DNA of 64,000 nucleotides from Caloranaerobacter sp050286925 (GCF_050286925.1 NZ_JBFWFX010000007.1:78345-142344); one strand, 5' to 3'. Shown: positions 34,913 to 43,503, counted from the stretch's first letter. Numbers and translations: made by a program. The notes: generated from the letters alone by a model not told the origin.

Positions 34913-36005
34913 AGAAATATTAGACATAATGGAGAAAATAGCTCCTAATAAACTAATCGATAAGTGGGATAACTGCGGGTTTCAAATTGGTGATATTAAT
35001 AAGAATGTAAAGACCATTATGCTAACATTAGATGTTACAGAAGAAGTAGTTCAAGAAGCTATAAATAAAAATGTTGATTTGATAATATCTCATCATCCAA
35101 TTTTATTTAATCCTATATCTAAAATTACTTTGAATGACACTAAAGGGAAAATGCTTTATGATATTATTAAACATGATATATCTGTGTATAGTGCTCACAC
35201 AAATTTAGATGTATGTAAAGGTGGCGTAAATGATATTTTAGCTGACATACTGCAGTTAAGAAATACAAATATACTAAGCAAATTATATGAAGAAAAGTTG
35301 TACAAGTTAGTCGTATTTGTTCCTAAAACACATGTAGAAAAGGTTAGGGATGCAATAACTGAAAGTGGAGGTGGATGGATAGGAAATTATAGTCATTGTA
35401 CATTTAATATTAATGGGTTTGGAACTTTTATGCCTAGAGAGGGGACAAATCCTTTTATAGGGACTGAAGGGAAAGTAGAAGTAGTAGAAGAAATAAGAAT
35501 TGAAACCATAGTACCAGAAAGTATTTTAGATACAGTTGTAGAAAATATGATAAAAGCACATCCTTATGAAGAGGTAGCTTATGATATATACCTTTTAAAT
35601 AATAAAGGTTTTGAGTATGGATATGGTAGAATTGGTGATTTACAAGATGTTACTACTCTAGGTAGTTTTGCAAAATATGTTAAAGAAAAGCTTAATTGCA
35701 AGTTTATCAAAGTAATAGGTGATGTAAATAAGGAGGTAAGAAAAGTAGCTGTCTGTGGGGGGAGTGGTGCTGAGTTTATTAAAATAGCTTCAAAAAAAGG
35801 AGCAGATGTATTGGTAACAGGAGATATAAAATATCATGAAGCACAATTAGCTATAAGTTTAGGCTTGGCTTTAATAGATGCGAATCATTATGATACTGAA
35901 AAAGTAATATTACCATACTTGAAAGAATATATACAAAATGAGGTTGGTAACAGTATAGATATATATATAAGTAATTTTAATAGTGTCCCCTATGAAATTT
36001 TTTGA
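34902..36005 (+). CDS. yqfO: Nif3-like dinuclear metal centre protein
   Basis: 367 residues, the long form with an inserted PII/CutA-like domain (residues about 130-235). Metal ligands are seen in LIISHHPILFNP (HH), YSAHTNLDV and, at the end, ITGDIKYHEAQLA and DANHYDTE. The family binds two metals; a GTP cyclohydrolase-like role is suspected but unproven. It starts at TTG behind aaggaggt (34883-34890), overlapping trmK. Confidence 0.94.
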   Translation: MIVKEILDIMEKIAPNKLIDKWDNCGFQIGDINKNVKTIMLTLDVTEEVVQEAINKNVDLIISHHPILFNPISKITLNDTKGKMLYDIIKHDISVYSAHTNLDVCKGGVNDILADILQLRNTNILSKLYEEKLYKLVVFVPKTHVEKVRDAITESGGGWIGNYSHCTFNINGFGTFMPREGTNPFIGTEGKVEVVEEIRIETIVPESILDTVVENMIKAHPYEEVAYDIYLLNNKGFEYGYGRIGDLQDVTTLGSFAKYVKEKLNCKFIKVIGDVNKEVRKVAVCGGSGAEFIKIASKKGADVLVTGDIKYHEAQLAISLGLALIDANHYDTEKVILPYLKEYIQNEVGNSIDIYISNFNSVPYEIF

Positions 36006-36030
36006 TAAATGGGGGTAAGGAGGGGATTTA

Positions 36031-36750
36031 ATGATTCAATTAGAACTTTTGTGGCAGTTACAAAAACATTATTTAGAGCTTAATAAATTAGAAAAAAAGT
36101 TAAAGGATTTAAACAAGAGAGATGAAATAGAAGAGTTTAAGGTAAAAATACATCAATATGAATATGATTTGGAGAATAAAAAGACAAGACTAGAAGTAAA
36201 CAATATGAAGATTAATAGGTATAATAGTAAAGTTAATCAATTGAAATATGAAGTTAAAGAAATTGAAGATAAATTATATAGTGGTAAGATAAATGATATA
36301 AAACAACTTACTTATATGGAAAATGAAAGTAAGAAAATTAAAGAAGAGATAGAAAAATTGGAAACTGAAATAATATTATTAATGGATGAAGTCGATAATC
36401 TTAAATGTGAAATTGTTGAAATTGAAAAGACTTATGATGAATTAAAGAAAAACTTAGAACAAATAATTATTGAAAATGATAACTTAATACAAAAGGTAGA
36501 AGCGGATATAAAAAAGGAAAAAGAGATAATCGAAAAAATATCAGCAGATATAGATGAAATCAGTTTGAGAAAATTCAATACATTATTAAAAAATAAAGGG
36601 AAGGCAGTAGTTGAGGTAGAAGGAGATAAGTGTACGGGTTGTTACATGGTTGTTCCTCTGTCAATATTATCAAGCTTAAAACATAGTAATAGTATCACTT
36701 ATTGTGATAATTGCGGTAGGATTCTATATTATAAAAAGCAGGAGGAATAA
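36031..36750 (+). CDS. Coiled-coil protein with C4-type zinc ribbon
   Basis: 239 residues. About residues 10-185 form a long coiled coil rich in K, E and L; the C-terminus has a zinc ribbon CTGCYMVVP ... YCDNCGRILYY with two CxxC pairs. It belongs to the CT398/DUF164-like zinc-ribbon family of unknown exact function; homologues are suspected to bind nucleic acid or transport machinery. It starts behind aaggagg (36016-36022) and ends 1 base before rnhA, so the two genes are in one operon. Confidence 0.88.
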   Translation: MIQLELLWQLQKHYLELNKLEKKLKDLNKRDEIEEFKVKIHQYEYDLENKKTRLEVNNMKINRYNSKVNQLKYEVKEIEDKLYSGKINDIKQLTYMENESKKIKEEIEKLETEIILLMDEVDNLKCEIVEIEKTYDELKKNLEQIIIENDNLIQKVEADIKKEKEIIEKISADIDEISLRKFNTLLKNKGKAVVEVEGDKCTGCYMVVPLSILSSLKHSNSITYCDNCGRILYYKKQEE

Positions 36751-36751
36751 A

Positions 36752-37180
36752 ATGAAGAAGGCAGTAATACATACAGATGGTGGTTCAAGAGGTAATCCCG
36801 GTTTAGCTGGTATTGGAGTCGTTATATATGACGAATCGAACAATGTAGTGCTTGAGCTAAGCCAATATGTTGGGGTTCAGACTAATAATGTTGCTGAATA
36901 TAAAGCTCTGGTTAGAGCTTTGGAGCTATCTTATGAGATGGGTATAAAAGACATTGAACTTTATATGGATAGTGAATTAGTAGTTAAACAAATAAAAGGT
37001 GAATATAAAGTTAAAAATGAAAGAATGAAACCATTCTATGAAATGGCAAACTCTTTGATTAGCCAGTTTGATAGTTTTAGTATATATCATGTTAGAAGAG
37101 AAAAAAATAAAAGAGCTGATGAGTTAGCAAATTTAGCAATGGATACGAAAAGTATTAGTATTAAAAGAAGTAGTCTATAA
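36752..37180 (+). CDS. Ribonuclease HI family protein
   Basis: 142 residues. Catalytic acidic residues are seen in HTDGGSRGNPG (Asp), TNNVAEYKALVRALE (Glu) and MDSELVVKQIKGEYKVKN (Asp), with RREKNKRADELANLA carrying the final His/Asp region. It cuts RNA in RNA-DNA hybrids. The start ATG at 36752 has caggagga (36739-36746); an earlier in-frame start at 36704 lies in the upstream gene and has no ribosome binding site. It is the last protein gene before rnpB. Confidence 0.94.
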   Translation: MKKAVIHTDGGSRGNPGLAGIGVVIYDESNNVVLELSQYVGVQTNNVAEYKALVRALELSYEMGIKDIELYMDSELVVKQIKGEYKVKNERMKPFYEMANSLISQFDSFSIYHVRREKNKRADELANLAMDTKSISIKRSSL

Positions 37181-37201
37181 AAGGTTAACTATAATTACCA
37201 T

Positions 37202-37230
37202 TTGACTAAAAGCATTTATTGTGTTATAGT
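37202..37230 (+). promoter_or_regulatory. Promoter of rnpB
   Basis: TTGACT (37202-37207), 17-base spacer, TATAGT (37225-37230), with TG before the -10. A strong sigma-A promoter; the start point would be near 37237. Confidence 0.75.
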
Positions 37231-37255
37231 ATTCTTTGTCGATGAAAAAAAGAAT

Positions 37256-37597
37256 AACGAGTAAGTCAGACAGTCGCATGCGTTTAGCATGAGGAAAGTC
37301 CGAGCTCCACAGGGCAGGATGCTGGGTAATACCCAGTGGGGGCGACCCTAAGGATAGTGCAACAGAAATATACCGCCTGCTTTTGCAGGTAAGGGTGGAA
37401 AGGTGAGGTAAGAGCTCACCAGCAGCTAGGCGACTAGCTGGCTCTGTAAACCCCATCTGGAGCAAGACCAAGCTAGGGACATAAAAAGGTGGTGGCCCGT
37501 CACCGTCCCGATTGGTAGGTCGCTAGAGCCTATTGGCAACAATAGGCGTAGATAGATGACTGTCTAATACAGAACTCGGCTTATAGACTTACTCGTT
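37256..37597 (+). ncRNA. rnpB: RNase P RNA (bacterial type A-like)
   Basis: The terminal helix pairs aacgagtaagtc (37256-37267) with gacttactcgtt (37586-37597). Conserved core blocks are visible: gaggaaagtccg (about 37290), gcgaccctaa, acagaaatatacc, and cagaactcggcttat (P4 3' strand, about 37570-37584). The RNA is the catalytic part of RNase P, which trims tRNA 5' ends. Its 3' end is the 34-bp att sequence, and an integrative element begins directly after it; the gene itself is kept whole. The element supplies a new terminator at 37603. Confidence 0.96.
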
Positions 37598-37599
37598 TA
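37566..37599. repeat. attL: 34-bp direct repeat at the 3' end of rnpB
   Basis: Positions 37566-37599 (aatacagaactcggcttata and the following 14 bases) are repeated identically at 45627-45660. Here the sequence is the functional 3' end of rnpB (P4 strand and terminal helix). It marks the left end of the integrated element and is the crossover identity block of a tyrosine-recombinase insertion. Confidence 0.93.
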
Positions 37600-37602
37600 T
37601 TG

Positions 37603-37639
37603 ATAACATCTGCTTTAAAGCAGATGTTATTTTAATTTT
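37603..37639 (+). terminator. New rnpB terminator supplied by the element
   Basis: A 28-bp perfect palindrome (37603-37630; ataacatctgcttt then its complement) followed by tttaatttt. It stands where the native rnpB terminator would have been. Confidence 0.82.
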
Positions 37640-37656
37640 GCCACCATTTTGCCACC
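37635..37656. repeat. Tandem 11-mers ATTTTGCCACC x2 near attL (likely integrase arm sites)
   Basis: Two exact tandem copies of ATTTTGCCACC at 37635-37645 and 37646-37656, 36 bases inside attL. Three related 11-mers lie in tandem at 45467-45499 near attR. Such repeats near both ends are what arm-type binding sites of lambda/Tn916-class integrases look like. Confidence 0.65.
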
Positions 37657-37678
37657 GCCCAGTAAATTTGTTAATTTT

Positions 37679-38677
37679 TCAGTAGCCTTTAGTATGTCTT
37701 AGATCGTGAAATCGAATTTTTCTATTTATATTTAATTGTTTTAATAGTCTATTAAATCTTTGAGTATAATAGAGTGGATGAACATGCTTCCCGTTTTCCC
37801 AAGTCATTATAAAGTCATATTCTTTTCCGTTATAAACATTCTTAATATGATGTGGCCCATAGCGTAATTTATTTTCGTTTTGGACTTTTTTGTGATTTCT
37901 AAGAAGGTTTTTTAAGTTATCAGAAATATATAATGTTCGTTCGCTTTCTTCTGTTTTAGGATCCACGAGATAAGTTTTACCATGCGAATACACCAAATTG
38001 TTTTTTATCGTAATTAAATTATTTTCAAAATCTACATTTTCCCATTCTAATCCTGCTAGTTCACCACGCCTTAGTCCTAGTTCAAGCACGATTTGCAAAG
38101 CTAATGAGAAAATATAGTCATTATACTTATTTATATCAAGTGAGTCTAGCATCTGATAAAATTCCTCTACAGTTAACACATTAGCAATAAATTTATCCCT
38201 TTTAGGTCTATCTACATATTTGCATGGGTTATCACTCAATAACCTTAATTTAACTGCTCTATTCAAGGCTGAATTTAATACACCATAAATATTTTGTAAA
38301 CTTAATCCACTTAATTCTTTTTTCTTCTCTGTATTTATCATAGTTTCAATGTGTATAGGTTTTAAATCTTTTAATTTTATACTTCCGATATTCGGTAATA
38401 TATTATTATCCAATATACCTTTATATCGATTGTATGTGTTAATTTTTCTGTTTTCTTTAATGTAATTTTCAAGCCAATTAGTTAAATACTAATATACAGT
38501 AATCTTACTTGGCTCTATATATCCCATTTCGTATTCATTTAATGCTTTTCTTAGAGCATCTAAACCTTCTTTCTTTGCATTTCCTCCAACACATTCAATT
38601 TTCTTTCTTTTACCGTTAACTGTAATAGAAAAATAATAATACCACTTCTTACCTCTTTTTCTTACGCCACCTTGCAT
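37679..38677 (-). pseudogene. Tyrosine recombinase (integrase), truncated and with a nonsense codon
   Basis: On the minus strand, the start ATG (complement 38675-38677) has gaaagga upstream. The N-terminal arm-binding domain (GGVRKRGKKWYYYF) is followed by an in-frame TAG (38489-38491), probably a former CAG, and the reading frame continues YLTNWLENYIK, SAM-like core domain and catalytic domain with the first Arg (LGLRRGELAGLEW) and HDLRHT box. It stops at 37679 just after HDLRHTKGY, so the last catalytic His/Tyr segment of about 60 residues is missing. The enzyme cannot be active. It is placed beside attL, as usual for element integrases. Confidence 0.85.
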
Positions 38678-38992
38678 AATACCATCCTTTCTATATATTT
38701 CTTTTATCACTTTTGCTCTAAAAATTTTTTGATATACACAAAAAACTTAAAAATATATCCGCAGCCTACAAACATATGTTCTATCATTTATTTTTTATAT
38801 AATACTTTTTTATATTTTTCTATAATTTTTCTTGTTTGCTATATCTGAAGCTTAAAAAGGTATAAAAAGACTGTTCACTGACGATAAAGAACTTTACTTG
38901 ACAAAACAACATTTTTATATCTACAACTTGACTAAAGAACATATAAATGGCAAAATAATTGCAGTAAAATATTGTAAAGAAGAAGGAAATTT

Positions 38993-40074
38993 ATGAAGAA
39001 ATTTGAAAATGCTAAAGAGTTATTAAATAGAGAATATCCATTATTAGTAAGGTTAAAATTTGTTCCAATTATAAAAAGAGTATATTCTGCTGAGACACAA
39101 TTAAAATGTGAAAATGAAATATTAGATTGGAGCGTAGCAGATAATTTAACGGGATACATTAGAAATGTCGCAGTAGAGTTTGAATTTAAAAGAATGATTG
39201 ATAACAACCAATTACCTTTGAAGTATCGTATATTACCAAATAAAAGGAGAAACTATAAGCATATAGAGCTTATTACTTCTAATTCAATTGCAACTATTAG
39301 CCACTTAAACAATAAATATAAGACACCTAGAGAAGCAGAATGCAATAGGAAATATTGCTTTAAAACTTAGAAAATATTACTAGGATTAGGGCCTATTAGC
39401 AACATAACTTTATTATTAGAGAAAAAAGGTTTTATTATTTCTAGAATAGAGCTTGGTCATGAAAAAATCGATGCCTTTTCACAATGGATAGGTAGTAGAC
39501 CATTTATATTTCTTGGATCAGATAAAGATTCAGCAGTACGTTCTAGATTCGATATAGCTCATGAATTAGGGCATTTATTACTTCATACTCATGTAGACCA
39601 AGAAGATTTAAAAGACCCTAAAGTTTTAAAAAGAATTGAGAAAGAAGCACATTATTTTGTAGGTGCATTTTTACTACCAGAAGATAGTTTTGCTCAGGAA
39701 GTTACTTCAATTTCTATAGATCACTTTATATCATTGAAAAAGCGTTGGAAAGTATCAATAGCTTCTATGATATATCGCTGTGATGAATTAGGAATTTTTA
39801 CAGACAATAAAATTTTATACTTAAATAAGCAGATGTCATATAGAAAAATGAGAAAAAAGAACCTTTTGATGATGTACTAATTCCTGAAAAACTTTCTGCT
39901 TTAAAACAAGCAATGATGCTGCTGTTGGATAATGGAATAAAAACAAGTTATGAAATAATTGGTGATTTAACTTATGAAGTAGATGAAATAGAAAAATTAT
40001 GTAATTTACCTAAAGGTACTTTAACTAGAGAAGGTAAAGTTATACCGTTAAATATAAAAATGAAAAGAGAATAG
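38993..40074 (+). pseudogene. Frameshifted gene: unknown N-terminal part joined to ImmA/IrrE (DUF955) metallopeptidase
   Basis: From 38993 (ATG, gaagaagga upstream) 116 codons of unrecognised sequence (FENAKELLNREYPLLVRL) run on into a region that, if two small frame errors near 39350 and 39385 are repaired, reads ALKLRKYY-GLGPISNITLLLEKKGF. From 39371 the frame carries the ImmA/IrrE zinc protease core DAFSQWIGSRPFIFLG and FDIAHELGHLLLH (HExxH) to a stop at 39878-39880; a further frame slip in an A-run near 39855 leads to EPFDDVLIPEKLSALKQAM and the true-looking end at 40072-40074. ImmA-type proteases cut phage-type repressors to release element excision. The gene is broken in at least three places. 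Confidence 0.7.
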
Positions 40075-40091
40075 GTGAGATGCCTATTCTC

Positions 40092-40541
40092 TTATGCAAT
40101 GTCATTTATTTCTAAACGATTTTTATATGCTAGAGAGAATAACCATTTATATAAGCCTTCAATATTTGCTTTTTTTGGGAATTCAAATTTATGTGTTTTA
40201 GTATTTTCATAGTTTGATTTTCTCTTTACATTTGTTAAATAAGTAATAGTAATTTCACTATCATCAATACCGGCGCCAGCAGTTTCCATCTCACAATCAA
40301 CAATGTTCATTAAGAAGATGGATTTAACAGACATTTTCTTTCCTGTAGTGCCTTGTTTATCTATTATAATTATTCGAATGTTAGTAAATATAATTACGTC
40401 TCTAATTAAAGTGAAAGCTTGTTGAATTTCTTCATCATCTATTAAAAATTTACCATATTGTTCTTTTGCAGTATTAGGATCCATTTGATTTAAGTTACCT
40501 GCAATACCGTTTATTAAGTTGCCAAAAAATCCTTTTGACAT
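40092..40541 (-). CDS. PH-domain protein (bacterial pleckstrin-homology type)
   Basis: 149 residues. The core FLIDDEEIQQAFTLIRDVIIFTNIRIIIIDKQGTTGKK-SVKSIFL matches the small bacterial PH-domain (DUF1696-like) family: an edge strand, then FTN-RII--D-QG-TGKK. The N-terminus (FFGNLINGIAGN) is a short helix. These proteins occur often on mobile elements and in stress operons; the exact function is unknown. It starts behind ggaggtt on the minus strand (complement 40548-40554), with clean reading frame. Confidence 0.82.
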   Translation of the reverse strand: MSKGFFGNLINGIAGNLNQMDPNTAKEQYGKFLIDDEEIQQAFTLIRDVIIFTNIRIIIIDKQGTTGKKMSVKSIFLMNIVDCEMETAGAGIDDSEITITYLTNVKRKSNYENTKTHKFEFPKKANIEGLYKWLFSLAYKNRLEINDIA

Positions 40542-40641
40542 ATTTTTAACCTCCTAACAATTAGTTTGTTATGTAGATTATACTTAATTTTGAATATAAG
40601 TCGATATAATTAGTCAAATTGAAAATAGTTTTGAAATTAAA

Positions 40642-41232
40642 TTATTCACCAAAAACTTTTGATATCTCTAATAGATTTCCAGTAATTGCATTTATGAATT
40701 CTTCATTTGCTTTTATTACCCAAGAATTATCCTGTTTTACAAGATTTATATTTACAATCTTTTTAACCATAGGAATATCTTCGCTATTTATTTTATCAAA
40801 AAGCATAGTTTCCATCATTGAATCCATATCACTTTGATTATTATTATCACTGAAAGCAGAAGATAAAGCTAATGTAAAAGCTTCTTTCATTAATTCAGCT
40901 ATTACTTTACCTAAATTCGGTACAGTTATTTCAGTTTCAACAACAGCAGTGTTATTCTCTACTTTAGAATTTATTATTTTATATTCGAGTTTACTAAAGG
41001 CTTTTAGAAAAGCTTGGGTAGTTTTATCGTTTTGATTTGCTTCAAAATCTTTTTTTATTTTTTCAATATTAAAATCTTCATTACCTTCTACATATTTTAT
41101 AGCTTCAGTTATATTACCATTCTTATATGAATCTAAAAAAGACTTTACTGTATTTTCAGGTTTAGGACCTGAACATGCACTCATAGTTATTGATAATGTT
41201 AAAATTAATAAAAAAGATAAAAGTTTTTTCAT
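40642..41232 (-). CDS. Lipoprotein of unknown function
   Basis: 196 residues. Signal peptide MKKLLSFLLILTLSITMSAC with lipobox MSAC (Cys at 20), then SGPKPENTVKSFLDSYKNGNITEAIKYVE, a helical module like the DUF4878/DUF5105 group of small exported lipoproteins (NTF2-like fold suspected). The cargo is an all alpha-beta domain of about 170 residues. It starts behind gaggaggcac (complement about 41240-41249). It is element-borne; it could protect the host surface or bind a ligand, but this is a guess. Confidence 0.75.
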   Translation of the reverse strand: MKKLLSFLLILTLSITMSACSGPKPENTVKSFLDSYKNGNITEAIKYVEGNEDFNIEKIKKDFEANQNDKTTQAFLKAFSKLEYKIINSKVENNTAVVETEITVPNLGKVIAELMKEAFTLALSSAFSDNNNQSDMDSMMETMLFDKINSEDIPMVKKIVNINLVKQDNSWVIKANEEFINAITGNLLEISKVFGE

Positions 41233-41397
41233 TTATAATGTGCCTCCTCACTTTCAATAATTAATACCTGTAATTATACAAATCTTACATGTCAAAATCC
41301 TAGAGCTGTAATTTCCACCAAATCACCTCCTTATAAAATGTTGATTATTGTCGAAAAATGTCAAACTTATGTTCGGTTAAAAAGTTTTAAAAAATAC

Positions 41398-41832
41398 TCA
41401 AATCTTTATATTGAATTTGAGTTTTAGCAGTTCTAAAGGAATATTTTCAGCTGCAGCAACTTGTTCGAGAGTAAAATCAGGATATTTTTCAAGGATATTA
41501 TCTGGAACTAGTAGTTCTGCAGCGAATTTGTCAGCTTGAATTTCAGCCTTTGTTTTTATTTGAAGAGGATGTTCAATAAAGAAACCGATGGATAATTCTG
41601 GTTGAAGTATAGCATGTCCAAGCTCATGTGCACATATATATTTCTGCATATGATAATCTAGTTCACTATTTATATGCAGTATTTCTATTCCATCATTAGT
41701 TTTTTGAAAGAAACCATGTATCTTATTGCCCATAGGGTGTTTAGTAACAATAATATCTAAACAATCACAAAGTTCAAAAGGGTCTTTAGTATCATATAGC
41801 TCTATAAGTCCTAGTACTATTTGTTTAACCAA
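41398..41832 (-). CDS. ImmA/IrrE family metallopeptidase
   Basis: 144 residues, starting at TTG (complement 41830-41832) behind a strong aaggggg. The zinc motif is YICAHELGHAIL (HExxH) with the downstream AEIQADKFAAELLVPD, whose Asp or Glu completes the site. This matches ImmA proteins, anti-repressor proteases that cleave the CI-like repressor of ICEBs1-type elements. The XRE repressor gene (42903-43328) lies upstream in the same direction with only coiled-coil genes between, an ImmR-ImmA-like arrangement. Confidence 0.9.
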   Translation of the reverse strand: MVKQIVLGLIELYDTKDPFELCDCLDIIVTKHPMGNKIHGFFQKTNDGIEILHINSELDYHMQKYICAHELGHAILQPELSIGFFIEHPLQIKTKAEIQADKFAAELLVPDNILEKYPDFTLEQVAAAENIPLELLKLKFNIKI

Positions 41833-41923
41833 TAATAATCCCCCTTGTTCCCATTGCTTACTAGTGATTTGAAGGTTTTTTGAATTTTTATTTAAGTCTT
41901 TTTAATATATATGTTTCTTGTTC

Positions 41924-42115
41924 TTATTTAGTTAATCTGCTATCAAGGCGTTTGATATCATCCCAGATATATTTTAATTCATTTCTAATTTGTTGTTGTA
42001 CTTTTTCTAGTTTCTTTTGCCCTTCTTCAAGGTTATTAAGACGATTATTGATAGTTTTAATTTCACTATCAATTGAATCCAATTTTTTAAGTATAAGATT
42101 TAAAGTTTTTTCCAT
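41924..42115 (-). CDS. Small coiled-coil protein, copy A (truncated duplicate)
   Basis: 63 residues, all coiled coil: MEKTLNLILKKLDSIDSEI then NRLNNLEEGQKKLEKVQQQ. Its first 37 residues are identical to those of the protein at 42505-42879, and the DNA is identical over about 112 bp (42015-42126 versus 42779-42890). It lacks the rest of the long copy, so it looks like a truncated tandem duplicate. It has the same ribosome-binding region as the long copy. Confidence 0.6.
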   Translation of the reverse strand: MEKTLNLILKKLDSIDSEIKTINNRLNNLEEGQKKLEKVQQQIRNELKYIWDDIKRLDSRLTK

Positions 42116-42126
42116 ATCAAACGTCC
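42015..42126. repeat. 112-bp direct repeat, copy A
   Basis: Identical by eye to 42779-42890. It covers the 5' ends and ribosome-binding region of two coiled-coil genes on the minus strand. A 764-bp spacing separates the copies. Confidence 0.75.
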
Positions 42127-42193
42127 CTTCTGGATTTATTCTTTATTTTATAATTTTTAAATGGTCTTTAATATCGAACACATCTTCTTTTGT

Positions 42194-42481
42194 TTAATGC
42201 AGCTTGTATTTTATAAACTTTATATCTTTTTCAATATTATTAAGTTTAGAAAATGTTTCAATATGTCTATTAGCGTTTTTAGATTCTAATTGGTCGATAT
42301 GGTCTTTTATTAATTCTTGACCTTGTTTTAGTTCCTTTATATCAGATTCGAGTTTTATTTGTCCTTCTTTTAAGTCTTTTATGTCGGATTTAATAGTTTT
42401 AATTTCATTTTCCAGATTTGAAAATTTTTCATTCATTTCAACATACATTTTTTCTAATAATTCATATACTTTGTTTTCCAT
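42194..42481 (-). CDS. Small coiled-coil protein
   Basis: 95 residues, a continuous coiled coil: MENKVYELLEKMYVEMNEKFSNLENEIKTIKSDIKDLKEGQIKLESDIKELKQGQELI in pieces, with heptads of I, L and K and repeated LK-GQ segments; ends NIEKDIKFIKYKLH. No enzymatic motif. It is paralogous to its neighbours in plan (shared ESKNA-RHIE-FSKLNNIEKD ending). The family is common on clostridial mobile elements, often beside ImmA and XRE genes, and its role is unknown. Confidence 0.65.
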   Translation of the reverse strand: MENKVYELLEKMYVEMNEKFSNLENEIKTIKSDIKDLKEGQIKLESDIKELKQGQELIKDHIDQLESKNANRHIETFSKLNNIEKDIKFIKYKLH

Positions 42482-42504
42482 ATCAAAAACTCCTTTTTTT
42501 CTAC

Positions 42505-42879
42505 TTATTTTCTTATTTTTATAGACTTAAGTATAGCAATATCTGTCATGTTCTTACCAGATACAGCTTCAATAACTGTTAAGTTTTTTTCTAAAGTATT
42601 AATCTTGCTAATAATTTCTAAATGTCTTTCAGCATTTTTAGATTCTACTTGAATTAGAAAATCTTTAATTGAATCTATTTTATTTTCAAGTTTTACTTGA
42701 TTTTGTTCGAGTTTATAAAGACGTTCGTTGATTTGTTTTTGTCCTTCTTCTAAATTCAATTGTCTTTTTTCAAGGTTTTTTTGCCCTTCTTCAAGGTTAT
42801 TAAGACGATTATTGATAGTTTTAATTTCACTATCAATTGAATCCAATTTTTTAAGTATAAGATTTAAAGTTTTTTCCAT
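42505..42879 (-). CDS. Small coiled-coil protein, copy B (full-length)
   Basis: 124 residues, coiled coil in heptads with tandem LEEGQK segments (NNLEEGQKNLEKRQLNLEEGQK), then ESKNAERHLEIISKINTLEKNLTVIEAVSGKNMTDIAILKSI. It shares its N-terminal DNA with copy A at 41924. It lies 23 bases downstream of the XRE repressor gene in the same direction and is probably co-transcribed. Structural or partner-binding role is inferred only from the coil. Confidence 0.65.
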   Translation of the reverse strand: MEKTLNLILKKLDSIDSEIKTINNRLNNLEEGQKNLEKRQLNLEEGQKQINERLYKLEQNQVKLENKIDSIKDFLIQVESKNAERHLEIISKINTLEKNLTVIEAVSGKNMTDIAILKSIKIRK

Positions 42880-42890
42880 ATCAAACGTCC
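42779..42890. repeat. 112-bp direct repeat, copy B
   Basis: Second copy of 42015-42126; identical by eye, including acgtcc at the right edge. It lies in the start region of the longer coiled-coil gene. Confidence 0.75.
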
Positions 42891-42902
42891 TTTCTATTTA
42901 AT

Positions 42903-43328
42903 TTAATCCTTTTTATCTTTCTTTTGCTTTTGACGCTCACGTCTACGTTCTTCGGCAAGTCTTAATCCTATCTGAATTGAGTTAGCCAAAATAAGTTTAT
43001 CTTCGTCAGTAAGAAGTTCACCGTTCAGCATAAGACCAGGTTGCTCTAGTATAATTTTCATAGCTTCTTCCACATCAGTTACTTTTGGGTATTTTTCTTC
43101 AGGAGTAAGCTCTTTTTCTGGATTGCGGATATCTGTACGACCTAGGAGGTAGTCTATTGAAACATTAAAGAAATCGGCAAGTTTTTTCAGTTTTTCATAG
43201 TCTGGTTGTTTACCCTTAGTTTCATATCCAGCAATAGTAGCTCTACCAACATCTAATATATTAGCAATGTCTTGTTGCGTTAATCCTTTTTCTTCTCTTA
43301 ATAATTTTAATCTTTCAGCAAAAGTCAT
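42903..43328 (-). CDS. XRE-family repressor (CI/ImmR-like)
   Basis: 141 residues. The N-terminal helix-turn-helix reads MTFAERLKLLREEKGLTQQDIANILDVGRATIAGYETKGKQPDYEKL, a textbook XRE/Cro-CI domain (residues 1-62); a linker ELTPEEKYPKVTD and a C-terminal helical tail rich in R and K follow. It most likely represses the element by binding the four operators in 43368-43485. It has a strong ribosome binding site (aagggaggt on the minus strand). The ImmA gene downstream is the likely protease that inactivates it. Confidence 0.9.
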   Translation of the reverse strand: MTFAERLKLLREEKGLTQQDIANILDVGRATIAGYETKGKQPDYEKLKKLADFFNVSIDYLLGRTDIRNPEKELTPEEKYPKVTDVEEAMKIILEQPGLMLNGELLTDEDKLILANSIQIGLRLAEERRRERQKQKKDKKD

Positions 43329-43367
43329 TTTTAGTAACCTCCCTTACAATATATTTTAATTTAAAAA

Positions 43368-43485
43368 GTGTCTCAAATAAACATTGGTGTCTAAAATGAA
43401 CAAAATAAATAAAAAATATAAAATTATTCTTGATGATGTGTCTAATTGACGCTATAATGTAATCAAGGACGTTGCTAAATGACAC
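43368..43485. promoter_or_regulatory. CI/Cro-type operator region with four operators and a divergent promoter
   Basis: Four 15-bp half-palindromic sites are seen: GTGTCTCAAATAAAC (43368-43382), GTGTCTAAAATGAAC (43387-43401), GTGTCTAATTGACGC (43438-43452) and GTTGCTAAATGACAC (43471-43485, best read from the other strand as GTGTCATTTAGCAAC). The third fits exactly in the 17-base spacer of a plus-strand promoter, TTGATG (43430-43435) and TATAAT (43453-43458). The first two overlap a likely minus-strand promoter (TTGTTC, 17 bases, TTATTT) for the repressor. The layout is that of a lambda-like switch. Confidence 0.75.
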
Positions 43486-43503
43486 TTAACAGGAGGTGAT
43501 GCT

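Noticed and set aside
37175..37471. 98-codon minus-strand reading frame over the RNase P RNA
   Set aside because: It lies inside rnpB, has no ribosome binding site and the RNA fold explains the conservation.
41880..42197. 105-codon plus-strand frame opposite the coiled-coil genes
   Set aside because: It is a shadow of the AT-rich minus-strand coiled-coil gene, with no ribosome binding site.
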